From NCBI RefSeq assembly GCF_037860835.1, contig NZ_JBBEOG010000009.1, forward strand, positions 88,533 to 152,532: a DNA stretch of 64,000 nucleotides. Reading direction: 5' to 3'. This DNA comes from Aquipuribacter nitratireducens. Lineage in GTDB: Bacteria > Actinomycetota > Actinomycetes > Actinomycetales > JBBAYJ01. A program made the position numbers and the translations under genes. Below the pieces are notes generated by a model. That model was not told the origin of the DNA. It worked only from the letters and a program-made list of their open reading frames with translations, and ran no database searches. Below are positions 50,256 to 59,303 of this stretch, piece by piece. Position 1 is the first letter of the stretch. Each line of letters starts with the position of its first letter.

Positions 50256-50783
50256 TCAGGACGCGCGGGGCCCGTTCCTGCCAACGGCGCCGGTGAACGC
50301 CTCGACCATCGCCTGCCACGCGGCGTCGAGGTCGGCGTCCTCGGGGAAGCGGCCGGTGATCTCCAGCACCGCGAGCCCGTGCGCCGCCGCCCACGCGGCC
50401 CGCGCCCGGTGCTCGGTGCCGAGCGCCTCGTACAGCGGGGCGGCGGCCTCGTCCTCCAGACCGGCGGGCAGCCGGGAGCGGTCGAGCGGGCCGTAGGTGG
50501 CGAGCTGGTACAGGTGCGGGCTGGCCACGGCCCAGGCCCGGTAGGCGGCGGCGAGTCGGGCGAGGTCGGGCCCGGCCTCGGCCATCGACCCGCCGAGCTC
50601 GGCGAGGCCCTGGGCGATGAGGGCGGACCTCAGCTCGTCCTTGTCCCGCACGTGCTTGTACAGGGAGGGGGCGCGGATGCCCATCTCGTCGGCGAGCCGG
50701 CGCATGGTGATCGCGTCCCACCCCTCCTCGTCGAGGATCCGCCGGGCGATACGGGTCGCCTGGGCGCGACGGTCCTCAGGCAC
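50256..50783 (-). CDS. TetR family regulator
   Basis: A 175-residue repressor. The N-terminal helix-turn-helix has ITMRRLADEMGIRAPSLYKH followed by VRDKDELRSALI. The C-terminal part is a TetR_C-like ligand domain (WAVASPHLYQLATYGP). It starts at GTG 50783, inside the end of the DUF4260 gene, so the operon is SRPBCC-DUF4260-tetR. The two palindromic operators before the operon (51659-51694) fit TetR-type binding, so it probably represses its own operon. Confidence 0.88.
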   Translation of the reverse strand: MPEDRRAQATRIARRILDEEGWDAITMRRLADEMGIRAPSLYKHVRDKDELRSALIAQGLAELGGSMAEAGPDLARLAAAYRAWAVASPHLYQLATYGPLDRSRLPAGLEDEAAAPLYEALGTEHRARAAWAAAHGLAVLEITGRFPEDADLDAAWQAMVEAFTGAVGRNGPRAS

Positions 50784-51189
50784 GGGCGACCTCGCGCACG
50801 GGTCGCGCCTGTTCCTTCCGTCGCGGCGGGACGGGCCTGAGCCGGTACCCGAGCGCGCGGTCGACGCCGATGTGGCACAGCCACAGCGCCGCCACCGCCG
50901 CGAGCCAGCTCGCGGCCCCGGCGCCACCGGTCGGCGCCGCCACGAGCGCCGCGACCGCGGCCAGCAGCGCCGGACCGACGAGCGAGTGCGCCGCGTTGTA
51001 GCCGAGCGCCGCGCGGCGGGTGAGGCGCCCGGCGGCGTCGACCACGCGCCACCCGCCGGCGAGCACGCCGAGGTCGGGCACGAGCCACGCCAGCAGCAGC
51101 CACGGGGAGCCGAGGGCGACGCTCGCGCCGCCCGCGGCGAGACCGACGGCGGCCCACGCGAGCCGCGCCAGGACGGTCGTGGTCGACAC
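50776..51189 (-). CDS. DUF4260 family membrane protein
   Basis: A 137-residue protein with about four helices (8-25, 27-45, 60-80, 85-105) and the DUF4260 ending LCHIGVDRALGYRLRPV, followed by a basic tail. The family has no known role. It starts 3 bp after the SRPBCC stop and overlaps the TetR gene, so the three are co-expressed. Confidence 0.8.
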   Translation of the reverse strand: MSTTTVLARLAWAAVGLAAGGASVALGSPWLLLAWLVPDLGVLAGGWRVVDAAGRLTRRAALGYNAAHSLVGPALLAAVAALVAAPTGGAGAASWLAAVAALWLCHIGVDRALGYRLRPVPPRRKEQARPVREVARA

Positions 51190-51192
51190 GGC

Positions 51193-51645
51193 TCAGGCCT
51201 CCGCAGCCAGCGCGTCGAGGGTGCTCGCCACGCCGTTCTCGAGCGTGCGGCGCACGGCGCCGGGCAGCAGGCGCGGCAGCCAGCCGCTCATCGACTCCTC
51301 CGTGCGGACGCGGGTGCCACCGGGTACCTCGTCGAGCACCCAGGTGTGGACGGCTCGGGTGCCGACCGCGCGACCGGTCCACGCGATGGCGCGGCCCTCC
51401 TCGAGCTCCACGACCGTGGAGGTGATCCACACTCCGCCGGAGCGCCAGCGGAACGTGCTGCCGACCCGGAGGAGGCCCTGGGGCTCGACCCGGTCGACCC
51501 GCTGGACCTCGGGCTGCCACGCCGGCCACGCGGTGACGTCGCGCAGGAGCGCGAGGACGCGCGCGGGCGCGGCTCCCACGACCCGCTCCTGCCGTGTCAC
51601 GGCCGGTGCCGTCTCGTCGATCGTCGTGCGGTGGGTGCTGCTCAT
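51193..51645 (-). CDS. SRPBCC (polyketide cyclase/START-like) protein
   Basis: A 150-residue helix-grip protein. The N-terminal QERVVGAAPARVLALLRDVTAWPAW, a central FRWRSGGVWITSTVVELEEGRAIAW and the C-terminal long helix (PRLLPGAVRRTLENGVAS) form a hydrophobic ligand pocket. The ligand is unknown; one may induce the operon through the TetR protein. The ATG lies 14 bp from the first operator. Confidence 0.85.
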   Translation of the reverse strand: MSSTHRTTIDETAPAVTRQERVVGAAPARVLALLRDVTAWPAWQPEVQRVDRVEPQGLLRVGSTFRWRSGGVWITSTVVELEEGRAIAWTGRAVGTRAVHTWVLDEVPGGTRVRTEESMSGWLPRLLPGAVRRTLENGVASTLDALAAEA

Positions 51646-51658
51646 GACACGCCTCCTC

Positions 51659-51675
51659 GGCTAACGTTGTTAGCC
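51659..51675. promoter_or_regulatory. TetR-type operator 1
   Basis: GGCTAAC-GTT-GTTAGCC, a perfect 7-bp inverted repeat, lies immediately before the SRPBCC-DUF4260-tetR operon. It shares the TAAC/GTTA half-site with operator 2. Confidence 0.75.
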
Positions 51676-51679
51676 ATAA

Positions 51680-51694
51680 GCTAACGCCGTTAGC
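51680..51694. promoter_or_regulatory. TetR-type operator 2
   Basis: GCTAACG-C-CGTTAGC is a perfect 15-bp palindrome whose centre lies 20 bp (two helix turns) from that of operator 1, so two repressor dimers could bind the same face of the DNA. Confidence 0.75.
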
Positions 51695-51723
51695 CCAGGA
51701 TGGCAAGGGCCGGCTCGAGCGCC

Positions 51724-52365
51724 CTACACGAGCTGCCCCCACAGGCCCTCGAGCGGCTCCGTCACCCGGGCGAGGTCCGGCAGGGCCACACGCTCCCCGT
51801 CGACGAGCCGGCGGACCGCCGCGTTGGCGAGGGCGGCCCCCAGCGCGGTGACGAGGTCGGCCTGCTCGTCGAGCGTCGCCTCGTCGACGTCGTGTCCCTC
51901 CGCGCGGGCGAGGGCCTCCAGCCGCAGCCGGACGAGACCCCGCAGCTCGTGGAGGACCGGCATGAACCGCTGGGCCTGGCGGGCCTGCAAAGCCGGCGAG
52001 CCGGCGAGCAGGCGCAGCTGTGCGAGATGGGTCGCCGGGTCCTCGTCGGCGACCACCGGCAGGTCGATGAGGGCGACCGCGCCGGACAGGATCGGCACGG
52101 TCGGGTCGCTGAGGTAGCGGTTGGCCCGCTCGGTCGAGACCGACGGCAGGTCGGTGCCGAGGAGGGCGTCGTCCTTCGTCGGGTAGTGGTGGAAGAACGT
52201 CCGCTGGCTGATGCCCGCCTCGGCGCACACCGCGTCGACGGTGAGGGCGTCGAGGCCGACGGTGGCGGCCAGGTGGACCGCCGCACGGTGGATCCGCCGT
52301 GCGGTCGCCAGCCCCCGCGCGTTGCGGGGCGCGGGCGCCGCGGCGCTCCTAGCGGCGGGGTCCAC
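51724..52365 (-). CDS. TetR family regulator linked to the ABC transporter
   Basis: A 213-residue repressor with a GTG start. Helix-turn-helix: [20 protein letters not shown] then [11 protein letters not shown] TetR_C-like domain (about 90-205) follows. It lies 15 bp after the permease gene and is co-directional, so it may be the third gene of the transporter operon and respond to the transported compound. The Pro/Ala-rich first 18 residues are not conserved. Confidence 0.88.
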   Translation of the reverse strand: MDPAARSAAAPAPRNARGLATARRIHRAAVHLAATVGLDALTVDAVCAEAGISQRTFFHHYPTKDDALLGTDLPSVSTERANRYLSDPTVPILSGAVALIDLPVVADEDPATHLAQLRLLAGSPALQARQAQRFMPVLHELRGLVRLRLEALARAEGHDVDEATLDEQADLVTALGAALANAAVRRLVDGERVALPDLARVTEPLEGLWGQLV

Positions 52366-52380
52366 CCGGCCCTCACCTCC

Positions 52381-53676
52381 TCACTCGTAGCGCAGGGCGT
52401 CGATCGGCTGCTGCCGCGCGGCCCGGCGCGCCGGGAGCGTACCGGAGAGGAAAGCGATCGCCACGATGAGACCGACGACCCCCGCGGCGGCCTCCGGCCG
52501 GAACAGGAGCACGTCGAGCCCGCCGAGCGAGGCGAGTGGCCCCGCGGCGAGCGCCGAGCTGAGACCGGTCCCGACGACGGTGGCGACGAGCACCCCGAGG
52601 AGGCTGCCGAGCAGACCGAGGACCACCGCCTCCAGGCTGAACAGGCCGAAGACCCGGCCGCTGCTCATGCCGAGGGCCTTCATGAGCCCGATCTCCCGGG
52701 TCCGTTCCTGCACGCTCATGAGGAGGGTGTTGACGATCCCGAAGGCCGCCGCCACGAGCGCGACGACGGCGAAGGCGTTGAGCACGCCGGTGATGCCGCG
52801 GATGACCGTCGTGACGAGCCCGAGCTGGTCCTCGACCGTCTGCGCCGTCATGCCGAGGTCGGCGACCTCGGCCTTGAGCGCCTCGACCGCGTCGTCGTCG
52901 AGGGCCGGGTCGAACCGGGCGGTCGCGACCGCGTACAGCGGCCGCTGCTCGACGTCGGCGGCCTGCAGCTCGGCGAGGTCGGCGACCAGCGCGTCGCTCG
53001 CGCCCCCTCCCCCGGACAGCAGGCTCGGGTTCGTGACGCCGACGAGCTCGGCCTCCACCTCGTGCTGCTGCCCGAGGACGTCGGTGACGGCGAGCACGAC
53101 GGTGGCACCGACGGCGTCCGCGGGGTCGGCGAACCCGAGAGGCTCGACGTAGTCCTCGGGGAGCACGACCTGCCGGGCGGTCCCGTCGGGGTCGAGCTGG
53201 TCGCCCGCCGCGAGGTCGGCCCGCCCGATCGAGGCCGTGGGGGCGAGGCTCAGCTGGTAGCGCTGCTCGTCCGTGCCGTCGAGGGCCCGCACGTAGTCGA
53301 CGGCCGTCGCCCGCACCGGCTCGATGTCGGAGAGCCCGTCGACCTCCGCCAGCTGCTCGAGGCTGCGGTCGGTGAGGGACCCGCCGCCTGCCCCGGGCAG
53401 GGGGTTCGTGGCCGCTGCGCCGGACGCGGCGGTGTCGGGGTCGTAGGCGGCGGGGCCGTCGGAGGTGTCCGGGGCCGCCGCGGTCACGACGAGCACGTCG
53501 TCGGCGCCGAGGGAGTCGACCTGACGCGTCACGTAGTCGGTGACGCCGGCACCGAGGGCGGTGGTGAGGGTGAGGGTGAAGGAGCCGACGAACAGCGCGA
53601 GCACGGTGAGCGTCGTGCGCAGCCGGCTGCGGAAGGTGTTCGCGACGGCCGCGCGGACGAGGTCGGTGGTCCTCAT
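52381..53676 (-). CDS. ABC transporter permease (MacB/FtsX type)
   Basis: A 431-residue protein. TM1 (about 18-40) is followed by a large extracytoplasmic MacB_PCD domain (about 45-270). Three helices (about 290-315, 345-372, 392-412) form the FtsX domain, ending [15 protein letters not shown]. MacB-type systems move substrates by mechanotransmission, for example export of peptides, lipids or antibiotics. The ATG overlaps the ATPase stop in an ATGA junction. Confidence 0.92.
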   Translation of the reverse strand: MRTTDLVRAAVANTFRSRLRTTLTVLALFVGSFTLTLTTALGAGVTDYVTRQVDSLGADDVLVVTAAAPDTSDGPAAYDPDTAASGAAATNPLPGAGGGSLTDRSLEQLAEVDGLSDIEPVRATAVDYVRALDGTDEQRYQLSLAPTASIGRADLAAGDQLDPDGTARQVVLPEDYVEPLGFADPADAVGATVVLAVTDVLGQQHEVEAELVGVTNPSLLSGGGGASDALVADLAELQAADVEQRPLYAVATARFDPALDDDAVEALKAEVADLGMTAQTVEDQLGLVTTVIRGITGVLNAFAVVALVAAAFGIVNTLLMSVQERTREIGLMKALGMSSGRVFGLFSLEAVVLGLLGSLLGVLVATVVGTGLSSALAAGPLASLGGLDVLLFRPEAAAGVVGLIVAIAFLSGTLPARRAARQQPIDALRYE

Positions 53677-54389
53677 GCCGCCACCTCCTCGGCGAGGCGG
53701 ACGCGGCCGTCGTGCACGAGCACCTGCCGGTCGCAGCGGGCGGCGAGGTCCTCGTCGTGGGTGACGAGGACGAGCGTGATCCCCCGCTCGCGGTTGAGGG
53801 CGAACAGCTCGTCGGCGACCAGCGCGCCCGTCGCGCTGTCGAGGTTGCCGGTCGGCTCGTCGGCGAACAGCACGTCCGGCTCGGTGACGAGGGCACGGGC
53901 GATGACGACCCGCTGCTTCTGCCCGCCGGACAGCGCGGTCGCCCGGTTGCCGGCCTTGTCCGCCAGCTGCAGCTGCTCCAGCACGGCCATGCCTCGGCGG
54001 CGGCGCTCGGCCGCCGGCACGCCGGCGATCGTGAGCGGGAGGACGACGTTGTCGAGCACGGTGGCGCTCGGCACGAGGAAGAACTGCTGGAAGACGAAGC
54101 CGAAGCGCGCGTTGCGAAGCCGGCCGAGCTGCCGGGCGCTGAGGCCGGTGGCGTCCTCGCCGTCGACGAGGAGGCGTCCCTCGTCCGGGGTGTCGAGGAG
54201 GGCGAGGACGTGCATGAGCGTCGACTTGCCGGAGCCGCTCTTGCCGACGACGGCGACGGCCTCGCCGGCGGAGACCTCCATCGACACGTCACGGAGGGCG
54301 CGGAAGGCGCCGTCGCCGCGCCCGTAGGTCTTCGACAGGTGCTCGGCACGGAGCAAGGGGGGCGGGGACGCCTGCAGAGGTGATGGCAT
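53673..54389 (-). CDS. ABC transporter ATP-binding protein (LolD/MacB type)
   Basis: A 238-residue ATPase. Walker [12 protein letters not shown] (about 48-58), Q-loop [17 protein letters not shown], signature [16 protein letters not shown], Walker [14 protein letters not shown], and the His of [11 protein letters not shown]. This is the class paired with FtsX-type permeases. First gene of the operon, with an unusually A/T-rich region carrying inverted repeats directly before it. Confidence 0.93.
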   Translation of the reverse strand: MPSPLQASPPPLLRAEHLSKTYGRGDGAFRALRDVSMEVSAGEAVAVVGKSGSGKSTLMHVLALLDTPDEGRLLVDGEDATGLSARQLGRLRNARFGFVFQQFFLVPSATVLDNVVLPLTIAGVPAAERRRRGMAVLEQLQLADKAGNRATALSGGQKQRVVIARALVTEPDVLFADEPTGNLDSATGALVADELFALNRERGITLVLVTHDEDLAARCDRQVLVHDGRVRLAEEVAA

Positions 54390-54393
54390 GGCG

Positions 54394-54420
54394 GTAACTG
54401 TAGAGATGAATTGCAGTTAC
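54394..54420. promoter_or_regulatory. inverted repeat before the ABC operon
   Basis: GTAACTG (54394-54400), 13-nt spacer, CAGTTAC (54414-54420), starting 5 bp before the ATPase ATG. It is a perfect 7-bp pair in an A/T-rich stretch that stands out in this GC-rich window. It is a candidate operator for the TetR protein encoded at the end of the operon or another repressor. Confidence 0.6.
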
Positions 54421-54433
54421 TGCAATATGCAGT
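54419..54433. promoter_or_regulatory. second inverted repeat before the ABC operon
   Basis: ACTGCA-ATA-TGCAGT is a perfect 6-bp pair overlapping the end of the previous repeat by two bases. CTGCAG/CAGTTAC half-site similarity suggests that both bind one regulator. The rest of the gap to 54579 holds only the weak palindrome CGTTC-CC-GAACG (54482-54493). Confidence 0.55.
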
Positions 54434-54579
54434 CCCGCTCTGGCCGCCTTACCCCTGCCCGTACCAACCGTCCCTGAGGTACGTTCCCGAACGGGTCATG
54501 TCGCGCAACGGTGCACGGCGCCCCATCCGCCTCCAGCCTCGGCGCATGGGGTCCTCGACCCCTGGCGGAGAGAGACGTC

Positions 54580-56391
54580 ATGAGAAAGCGGATCGCGGCG
54601 GTCGCCGCGACGGTCGGCATGTTCGCGGCGGTGGCGATGTCACCGGCGCAGGCGCACCACCCGGAGATCACGGACGTGCCGGGGGAGACCACGTCCGTCT
54701 ACAAGTACGAGGGCCTCGTCACCAAGCTCGACCGTGACTGGTCGACGACGTCGACGAGCGGCTCCAAGGGCGCCGCCAAGGGGAACGCCCCGGGTACGTC
54801 GGCACCGTGCATCAACGGCATGGCGGCCGACTTCTTCCCCTGCGACGGCATCGACCTGCTGAGCCACGTGTCGCACAACGAGCTCGGCACCACGTTCGTC
54901 AACGACATCTGGGGGTGGACCGACCCGCAGTCGAAGAAGGACTACGCCCTCGTCGGCGCGACCAACGGCACGGTGTTCGTCGACATCAGCGACGCGAAGC
55001 GCCCGCAGGTGCTCGGCATCCTCCCGACCGCCTCGACGGCCGGCGGCTCCACCTGGCGTGACATCAAGGTGTACGAGAACCACGCCTTCGTGGTGTCCGA
55101 GCACACCAACCACGGCATCCAGGTCTTCGACCTCACCCGCCTGCGCGACTGGGACGGCACCTACACCACGTACGACGTCGACGCCCGGTACACCGGTCAC
55201 GGCTCGGCGCACAACATCAACATCAACGAGGAGACGGGCTTCGCCTACTCGGTCGGCGCCGGTCCCTTCTCCTCCCAGCCGCTGCCCTACACGGTGACGG
55301 TCGACCCGCCGTCCGCGGCCGCGGGGAGCTACCTCGCGAACGGCGCCGTCTTCGGCCCCGCCCCGACGCAGGCCGGGTTCAGCGGCGCCTTCGCCCTCGG
55401 CGTCGACGGCGGCGGCAGCACGCTCGGCTGCACCCCGCTCGTCGGCTTCCCCGCGGGCGCCATCGCGATCGTCGACCGCGGCACCTGTGCCTTCACCATC
55501 AAGGTGAAGAACGCCCAGGACGCCGGGGCCGTCGGGGTCGTCGTGGCGAACAACGGGGCGGGCACGATCCTCATGGGCGGTGCCGACCCGACCATCACCA
55601 TCCCCGCGGTGATGGTGAGCCAGGCCGACGGCGCGACCATCAAGGCGGGCCTGCCCGCGACCGGCAGCGTCGTGGCCAACGACCCGCCCGCCGTGTGCGG
55701 CACCGGGCTCCACATGGTCGACGTCAGCGAGCCCACGTCGCCGACGTACGCCGGGTGCTTCGACGACCACGGCTACATCCACGACACCCAGTGCGTCGTG
55801 TACGACGGTCCGGACACCGACTACACCGGTCGCGAGATCTGCTTCAACTCCAACGCCACCTCCAGCGGCGCCGGGGGCCTGCACCGGGTCGCGATCGTCG
55901 ACGTCACGGACAAGGCGAACCCCGTCTCGATCGCCCGCGAGGGCTACGAGAACGACGGCTACAGCCACCAGGGGTGGCTGACGCCCGACAAGAGGTTCTT
56001 CCTCCACGGCGACGAGCTCGACGAGCAGCGACGCGGCATCAACACGACGACACGGGTGTGGGACGTCAGCGACCTCGACTACATCGTCGAGATCCAGGCG
56101 TTCGCGAACGACACCACGTCGATCGACCACAACATCTACACGCAGGGCCGTTACGCCTACGCGTCGAACTACACCTCCGGCCTGCGGGTGTACGACACCC
56201 GCGACCTGGCCGGCGGCGGCCTCAGCGAGGCGGCGTTCTTCGACGTCTACCCCGAGAACGACAACACGACGTTCGAGGGCGGGACGTGGAGCAACTACGC
56301 CTACCTCGGGCAGAAGGGCGTGGTGGCGGTCAGCAGCATCGACCGCGGGCTCTTCATCCTCCAGCCGAGGCTGAGCCGGCAGGGCAACTGA
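54580..56391 (+). CDS. secreted choice-of-anchor B family protein with PA domain
   Basis: A 603-residue exported protein. The signal peptide (1-25) ends MSPAQA before HHPE. LVIVD-type beta-propeller repeats are present (GTVFVDISDAKRPQVLG, HGIQVFDLTRLRDW, LHMVDVSEPTSPTYAG, VRVYD-like GLRVYDTRDLAG). A protease-associated (PA) domain is inserted in the middle (about 265-360, FTIKVKNAQDAGAVGVVVAN). Conserved DDHGYIHDTQ, HNIYTQGRYAYASNYTSGL and four Cys pairs are seen. The family is extracellular with unknown role; the PA domain usually binds or gates protein substrates. The ATG follows GCGGAGAG. Confidence 0.9.
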   Translation: MRKRIAAVAATVGMFAAVAMSPAQAHHPEITDVPGETTSVYKYEGLVTKLDRDWSTTSTSGSKGAAKGNAPGTSAPCINGMAADFFPCDGIDLLSHVSHNELGTTFVNDIWGWTDPQSKKDYALVGATNGTVFVDISDAKRPQVLGILPTASTAGGSTWRDIKVYENHAFVVSEHTNHGIQVFDLTRLRDWDGTYTTYDVDARYTGHGSAHNININEETGFAYSVGAGPFSSQPLPYTVTVDPPSAAAGSYLANGAVFGPAPTQAGFSGAFALGVDGGGSTLGCTPLVGFPAGAIAIVDRGTCAFTIKVKNAQDAGAVGVVVANNGAGTILMGGADPTITIPAVMVSQADGATIKAGLPATGSVVANDPPAVCGTGLHMVDVSEPTSPTYAGCFDDHGYIHDTQCVVYDGPDTDYTGREICFNSNATSSGAGGLHRVAIVDVTDKANPVSIAREGYENDGYSHQGWLTPDKRFFLHGDELDEQRRGINTTTRVWDVSDLDYIVEIQAFANDTTSIDHNIYTQGRYAYASNYTSGLRVYDTRDLAGGGLSEAAFFDVYPENDNTTFEGGTWSNYAYLGQKGVVAVSSIDRGLFILQPRLSRQGN

Positions 56392-56430
56392 GGCGGGACC
56401 CCACCCGCTCGGGCTGAGCGGGACGTGACG

Positions 56431-56460
56431 GGCCGGGGAGGTCGCTCGACCTCCCCGGCC
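56431..56460. terminator. strong bidirectional terminator hairpin
   Basis: GGCCGGGGAGGTC (56431-56443), loop GCTC, GACCTCCCCGGCC (56448-56460), followed by TCGTC. A perfect 13-bp stem with a tetraloop between two convergent genes. Confidence 0.85.
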
Positions 56461-56486
56461 TCGTCATGTCCGGCGCGGAGCCCGAG

Positions 56487-57722
56487 TCACAGCTCCTGGT
56501 CGGCCAGCCACTGCCAGATGCGGGTCCCGTCGTCCGTCGCGGGGTCGTTGCGGGCGACGTAGATCCACGACCAGTGCCCGTCGTACGTCACCCCGTCGTA
56601 CGTGACGTCCGGGTAGGCGCTGAGCAGCGCGCCGTCGACGGTCTCGGCCATGTACTGCCCGTTGGGCCCGAAGGGCACGACGGGGTCGTTGACCGCGTGG
56701 ACGATCCACGTCGGCGTGCCGCCCATCGCGTCGAGCTCGTCGTCGGTGAGCATGACGTCGCCACCGAAGAGCCGGACCGCCGCGATCGGGACGTCGGCGG
56801 CGAAGAAGTCCGGGTAGTCCGCGACCAGCTGCGCGGTCATGTACCCGCCGTTGGAGGCCCCGACGACGTAGATGCGGTCGGTGTCGATGCGGTTCTCGGC
56901 GACGACCTCGTCGATGAGGCCCTTGAGCTGCTCGGAGTACCCCCGGGCGGGGTCGTTGAGCCAGAAGTCGAGGGCCTGCGGCGCGAGGACGTACGCGCCG
57001 CCGAAGATCTGCTGCGCCTCGGCGGTGGCGAAGCCGAGCGCCCCGCGGTTGGCCTGCAGGGCGAGGTCGTTGTCGTACGAGCCGGCCCAGCCGCCCTCGC
57101 CGCCGCCGTGCAGCCACACGACGAGGGGCCGCTCCCCGCCCTGGCGGGGCGTGAAGAGGCGGTACGCGAGCCCGTTCGCCTCGCCGTCGGCGAACGCGTC
57201 GACCTCGGGGTCGACGACCTCGCCCTGCTCGAGGGAGGCGAAGGTGAAGGAACGGTCGCCGCGCGCCGTGATCGGCTCCTCCTGCGTGACCGTGTACGCG
57301 AGGTCGAGCTCGACGTTGCGCCCGGGGCCGAGGGCGTAGGCGAGCGTGCCGGCACCGGGAGTGCCGAACCCGTCCTCCAGGTCGATGACGAGCCGGCCGC
57401 CCGGCTCCATCCGGACGTCGACGACCTCCCGCTCGACGTCGTCGAACGTCCCGAACACCGGACCCTCGAGGGACGGGTAGGGGTTGGTGCCGGTCGCCCG
57501 GACGCTGAAGGTGTCGTCGGACAGGCTCCTCGGGTTGATCCCGAGGACTCGGGCGTCGATCGTCAGCGAGACGACCTGCTGCCCGCCGTCCTGCACCTCG
57601 GCGTCGAGGGTGAAGACCGCCGTGCCCGACGCGTCGGGCGGGGCGGCCTGGGCCGGGACGGCACCGAGCGACAGCACGAGCGGTGCGGTGGCCGCGGCCA
57701 CCAGCGTGAGAGGTCTCCTCAT
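56487..57722 (-). CDS. secreted alpha/beta-hydrolase with Ig-like N-terminal domain
   Basis: A 411-residue exported esterase/peptidase-like protein. Signal peptide 1-26 (ending PAQA). The N-terminal beta-sandwich (about 30-165) contains a VRMEPGGRLVIDLEDGFG stretch. The hydrolase domain has the oxyanion loop LHGGGEGG (204-211), nucleophile Ser290 in VVGASNGGYMT, and late Asp and His in VHAVNDPVVPFG and DGHWSWIYV. It resembles PHB depolymerase or Ig-N esterases. The substrate is not clear. The ATG follows AGGGAG; an open upstream frame was not used. Confidence 0.87.
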   Translation of the reverse strand: MRRPLTLVAAATAPLVLSLGAVPAQAAPPDASGTAVFTLDAEVQDGGQQVVSLTIDARVLGINPRSLSDDTFSVRATGTNPYPSLEGPVFGTFDDVEREVVDVRMEPGGRLVIDLEDGFGTPGAGTLAYALGPGRNVELDLAYTVTQEEPITARGDRSFTFASLEQGEVVDPEVDAFADGEANGLAYRLFTPRQGGERPLVVWLHGGGEGGWAGSYDNDLALQANRGALGFATAEAQQIFGGAYVLAPQALDFWLNDPARGYSEQLKGLIDEVVAENRIDTDRIYVVGASNGGYMTAQLVADYPDFFAADVPIAAVRLFGGDVMLTDDELDAMGGTPTWIVHAVNDPVVPFGPNGQYMAETVDGALLSAYPDVTYDGVTYDGHWSWIYVARNDPATDDGTRIWQWLADQEL

Positions 57723-57773
57723 CGAAACTCCCTGGGTCGTACGGGCCGCGACGGCGGTCGCCGACACGCGGCT

Positions 57774-57789
57774 CGCCGCTTTTGCGGCG
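57774..57789. promoter_or_regulatory. small hairpin in the leader of the hydrolase gene
   Basis: CGCCGC-TTTT-GCGGCG, a 6-bp stem with a T4 loop, lies in the 114-bp gap before the hydrolase gene. The same gap has an A/T-rich patch (57800-57825) that probably holds the promoter. Its function is not known. Confidence 0.35.
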
Positions 57790-57836
57790 CTGCGACCATC
57801 TTTACACCGTTTGGCGACAGAAGTCGCGACCGTGTC

Positions 57837-58562
57837 TCACGGACCGTCGTGAGCCGCCTCCACCGCGTCGGCGAAGGCCCTCATCGACGGGAACGCGGCG
57901 TCGTAGGACCACTCCCCCGCCGGCTCCGGTGTCGCGCCCCACCCGGGCCGGTCGTGGCGACGGTCGATCCACACCGACCGCAGCCCCTCGCGACGGGCGG
58001 GCACGTGGTCGTGGAACAGGCTCTGCGCGATGTGGAGGAGACGGGAGCGCTCGATGCCGAGCTCGCGGACCGCCGCGTCCAGGGCGCGGAAGTGCGGCAC
58101 CGCCGGCTTGTAGGCGCCGACGTCCTCCGCGGTGACGACGCGCGCGAAGTCGCCCCCGAGCCACCGGTTGCTGCCGGCGAAGCCCGCCCGGTGGACGTTC
58201 GACAGGATGATCAGCCGGTAGTGCGCCGCGAGCCGCCTGAGGGCGTCGGCGGAGTCGGGGAACGCGGGCCAGTCGGGGACCGACCCGCCCAGCCGCCGGG
58301 CCCACTCCTCGTCCACGTCACGGCCCAGCGCCGCACCCGTGCGACGGAACGCCTCGGCGAGCACGTCCGGGTAGAGCCGGGACGGCTCCTCGCGCTCGAC
58401 GGCGGCCTCGTGACCCGAGTACGCGACGAGGAGGCCCTCGTCGGACACGTCGAGACCGTGGTCACGGGCCCACGGCGCGAGGACGGCGAGGAGCCCGGCC
58501 TCCCAGTCGATGAGCGTGCCGTAGCAGTCGAAGCTGAGGGCGTCGAACGCGGTGAGGTCCAC
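57837..58562 (-). CDS. HAD-superfamily hydrolase (haloacid dehalogenase type II-like)
   Basis: A 241-residue enzyme. Motif I SFDCYGTLIDWEAG with nucleophile Asp12, a helical cap (about 17-95), motif II RLIILSNVHR, motif III Lys in GAYKPAVPHF, and motif IV near LLHIAQSLFHDHVPA. The length fits the 2-haloacid dehalogenase/phosphoglycolate-phosphatase-like subgroup. Activity is not predictable beyond phosphate or halide hydrolysis. It lies 21 bp from the DUF305 gene and is in the same direction, so the pair may be one unit. Confidence 0.88.
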   Translation of the reverse strand: MDLTAFDALSFDCYGTLIDWEAGLLAVLAPWARDHGLDVSDEGLLVAYSGHEAAVEREEPSRLYPDVLAEAFRRTGAALGRDVDEEWARRLGGSVPDWPAFPDSADALRRLAAHYRLIILSNVHRAGFAGSNRWLGGDFARVVTAEDVGAYKPAVPHFRALDAAVRELGIERSRLLHIAQSLFHDHVPARREGLRSVWIDRRHDRPGWGATPEPAGEWSYDAAFPSMRAFADAVEAAHDGP

Positions 58563-58583
58563 GCCGCCCAGTCTGACCTCGGC

Positions 58584-59213
58584 TCACCCCCCGCCGGGGC
58601 AGTCGCGCAGCGCCTCTGCCGGGAAGTCCGGCACGGGCCGCTCCTCGGCCTCGTCGACCGTCGCCGCGATCCCGTTCTCCTCGATGTCGGCGATGAGCCA
58701 CTCCATCTCGTCGATCTCGCGTCGCTGCGCCTCGCTGATCTCGACGGCCAGCCGGCACACGCGGACGTCGTCGATGTCGGCGCGCTCGGAACGGGTGATC
58801 GCGAGCGAGTGGTGGGGGATCATTGCGCTCATCCACCCCGTGTCGTCGACCGTGACCTGGCTCCGGTCGAGGTACACGCCGCCACCGAACAGCAGCAGGC
58901 TCGCCAATACGATGATCACGTTGTTGCGGGTGCTCCGGTACATGTTGAGCATCCAGCCGAGCATGATCAGCCCCATGGTGCCGCCCATGGTGAGCGCCAT
59001 GAAGACGCGGCTCTCGCTGAAGCGGACGTGGCTCCACTCCCAGCTGCCGACGTACATCGTGAAGTACATGACGACCATGGCCGTGCCGATCATCGCGGCG
59101 AACCGCAGGTACATGCCGCCACCGCCGTGCCCGCGGTCGTGGCCGCCGTCACCCTGGTCGCCGCCGCGACCGTGCTGCGCCGTCCGGTCGTCGTCGCGGG
59201 TGTCGTGCGCCAT
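58584..59213 (-). CDS. DUF305 membrane protein
   Basis: A 209-residue protein. A His/Asp/Gly-rich start is followed by three membrane helices (about 38-60, 70-92, 97-117) and a C-terminal DUF305 helix bundle with WMSAMIPHHSLAI. The paired His is the probable metal (copper) site of the family. Two other helices carry RVCRLAVEISEAQRREIDEM. ATG 59213 follows GAGGAG. DUF305 proteins often sit beside copper-handling genes, but none is visible here. Confidence 0.85.
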   Translation of the reverse strand: MAHDTRDDDRTAQHGRGGDQGDGGHDRGHGGGGMYLRFAAMIGTAMVVMYFTMYVGSWEWSHVRFSESRVFMALTMGGTMGLIMLGWMLNMYRSTRNNVIIVLASLLLFGGGVYLDRSQVTVDDTGWMSAMIPHHSLAITRSERADIDDVRVCRLAVEISEAQRREIDEMEWLIADIEENGIAATVDEAEERPVPDFPAEALRDCPGGG

Positions 59214-59289
59214 GGTCTCCTCCTCGGTCCTCTGTGCTCCGTGTCCCTCGACGCGTACCCGCGGTCCCTCCTCGTGAACATCAGGGTCC

Positions 59290-59303
59290 GAAGTACGTAC
59301 TTC
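59290..59303. promoter_or_regulatory. GAAGTACGTACTTC palindrome
   Basis: A perfect 14-bp palindrome in the 167-bp gap between the DUF305 gene and the first FG-GAP-like gene (divergent). It is notably A/T-rich and centred about 80 bp from both starts, so it is a candidate operator for either gene. Confidence 0.55.
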
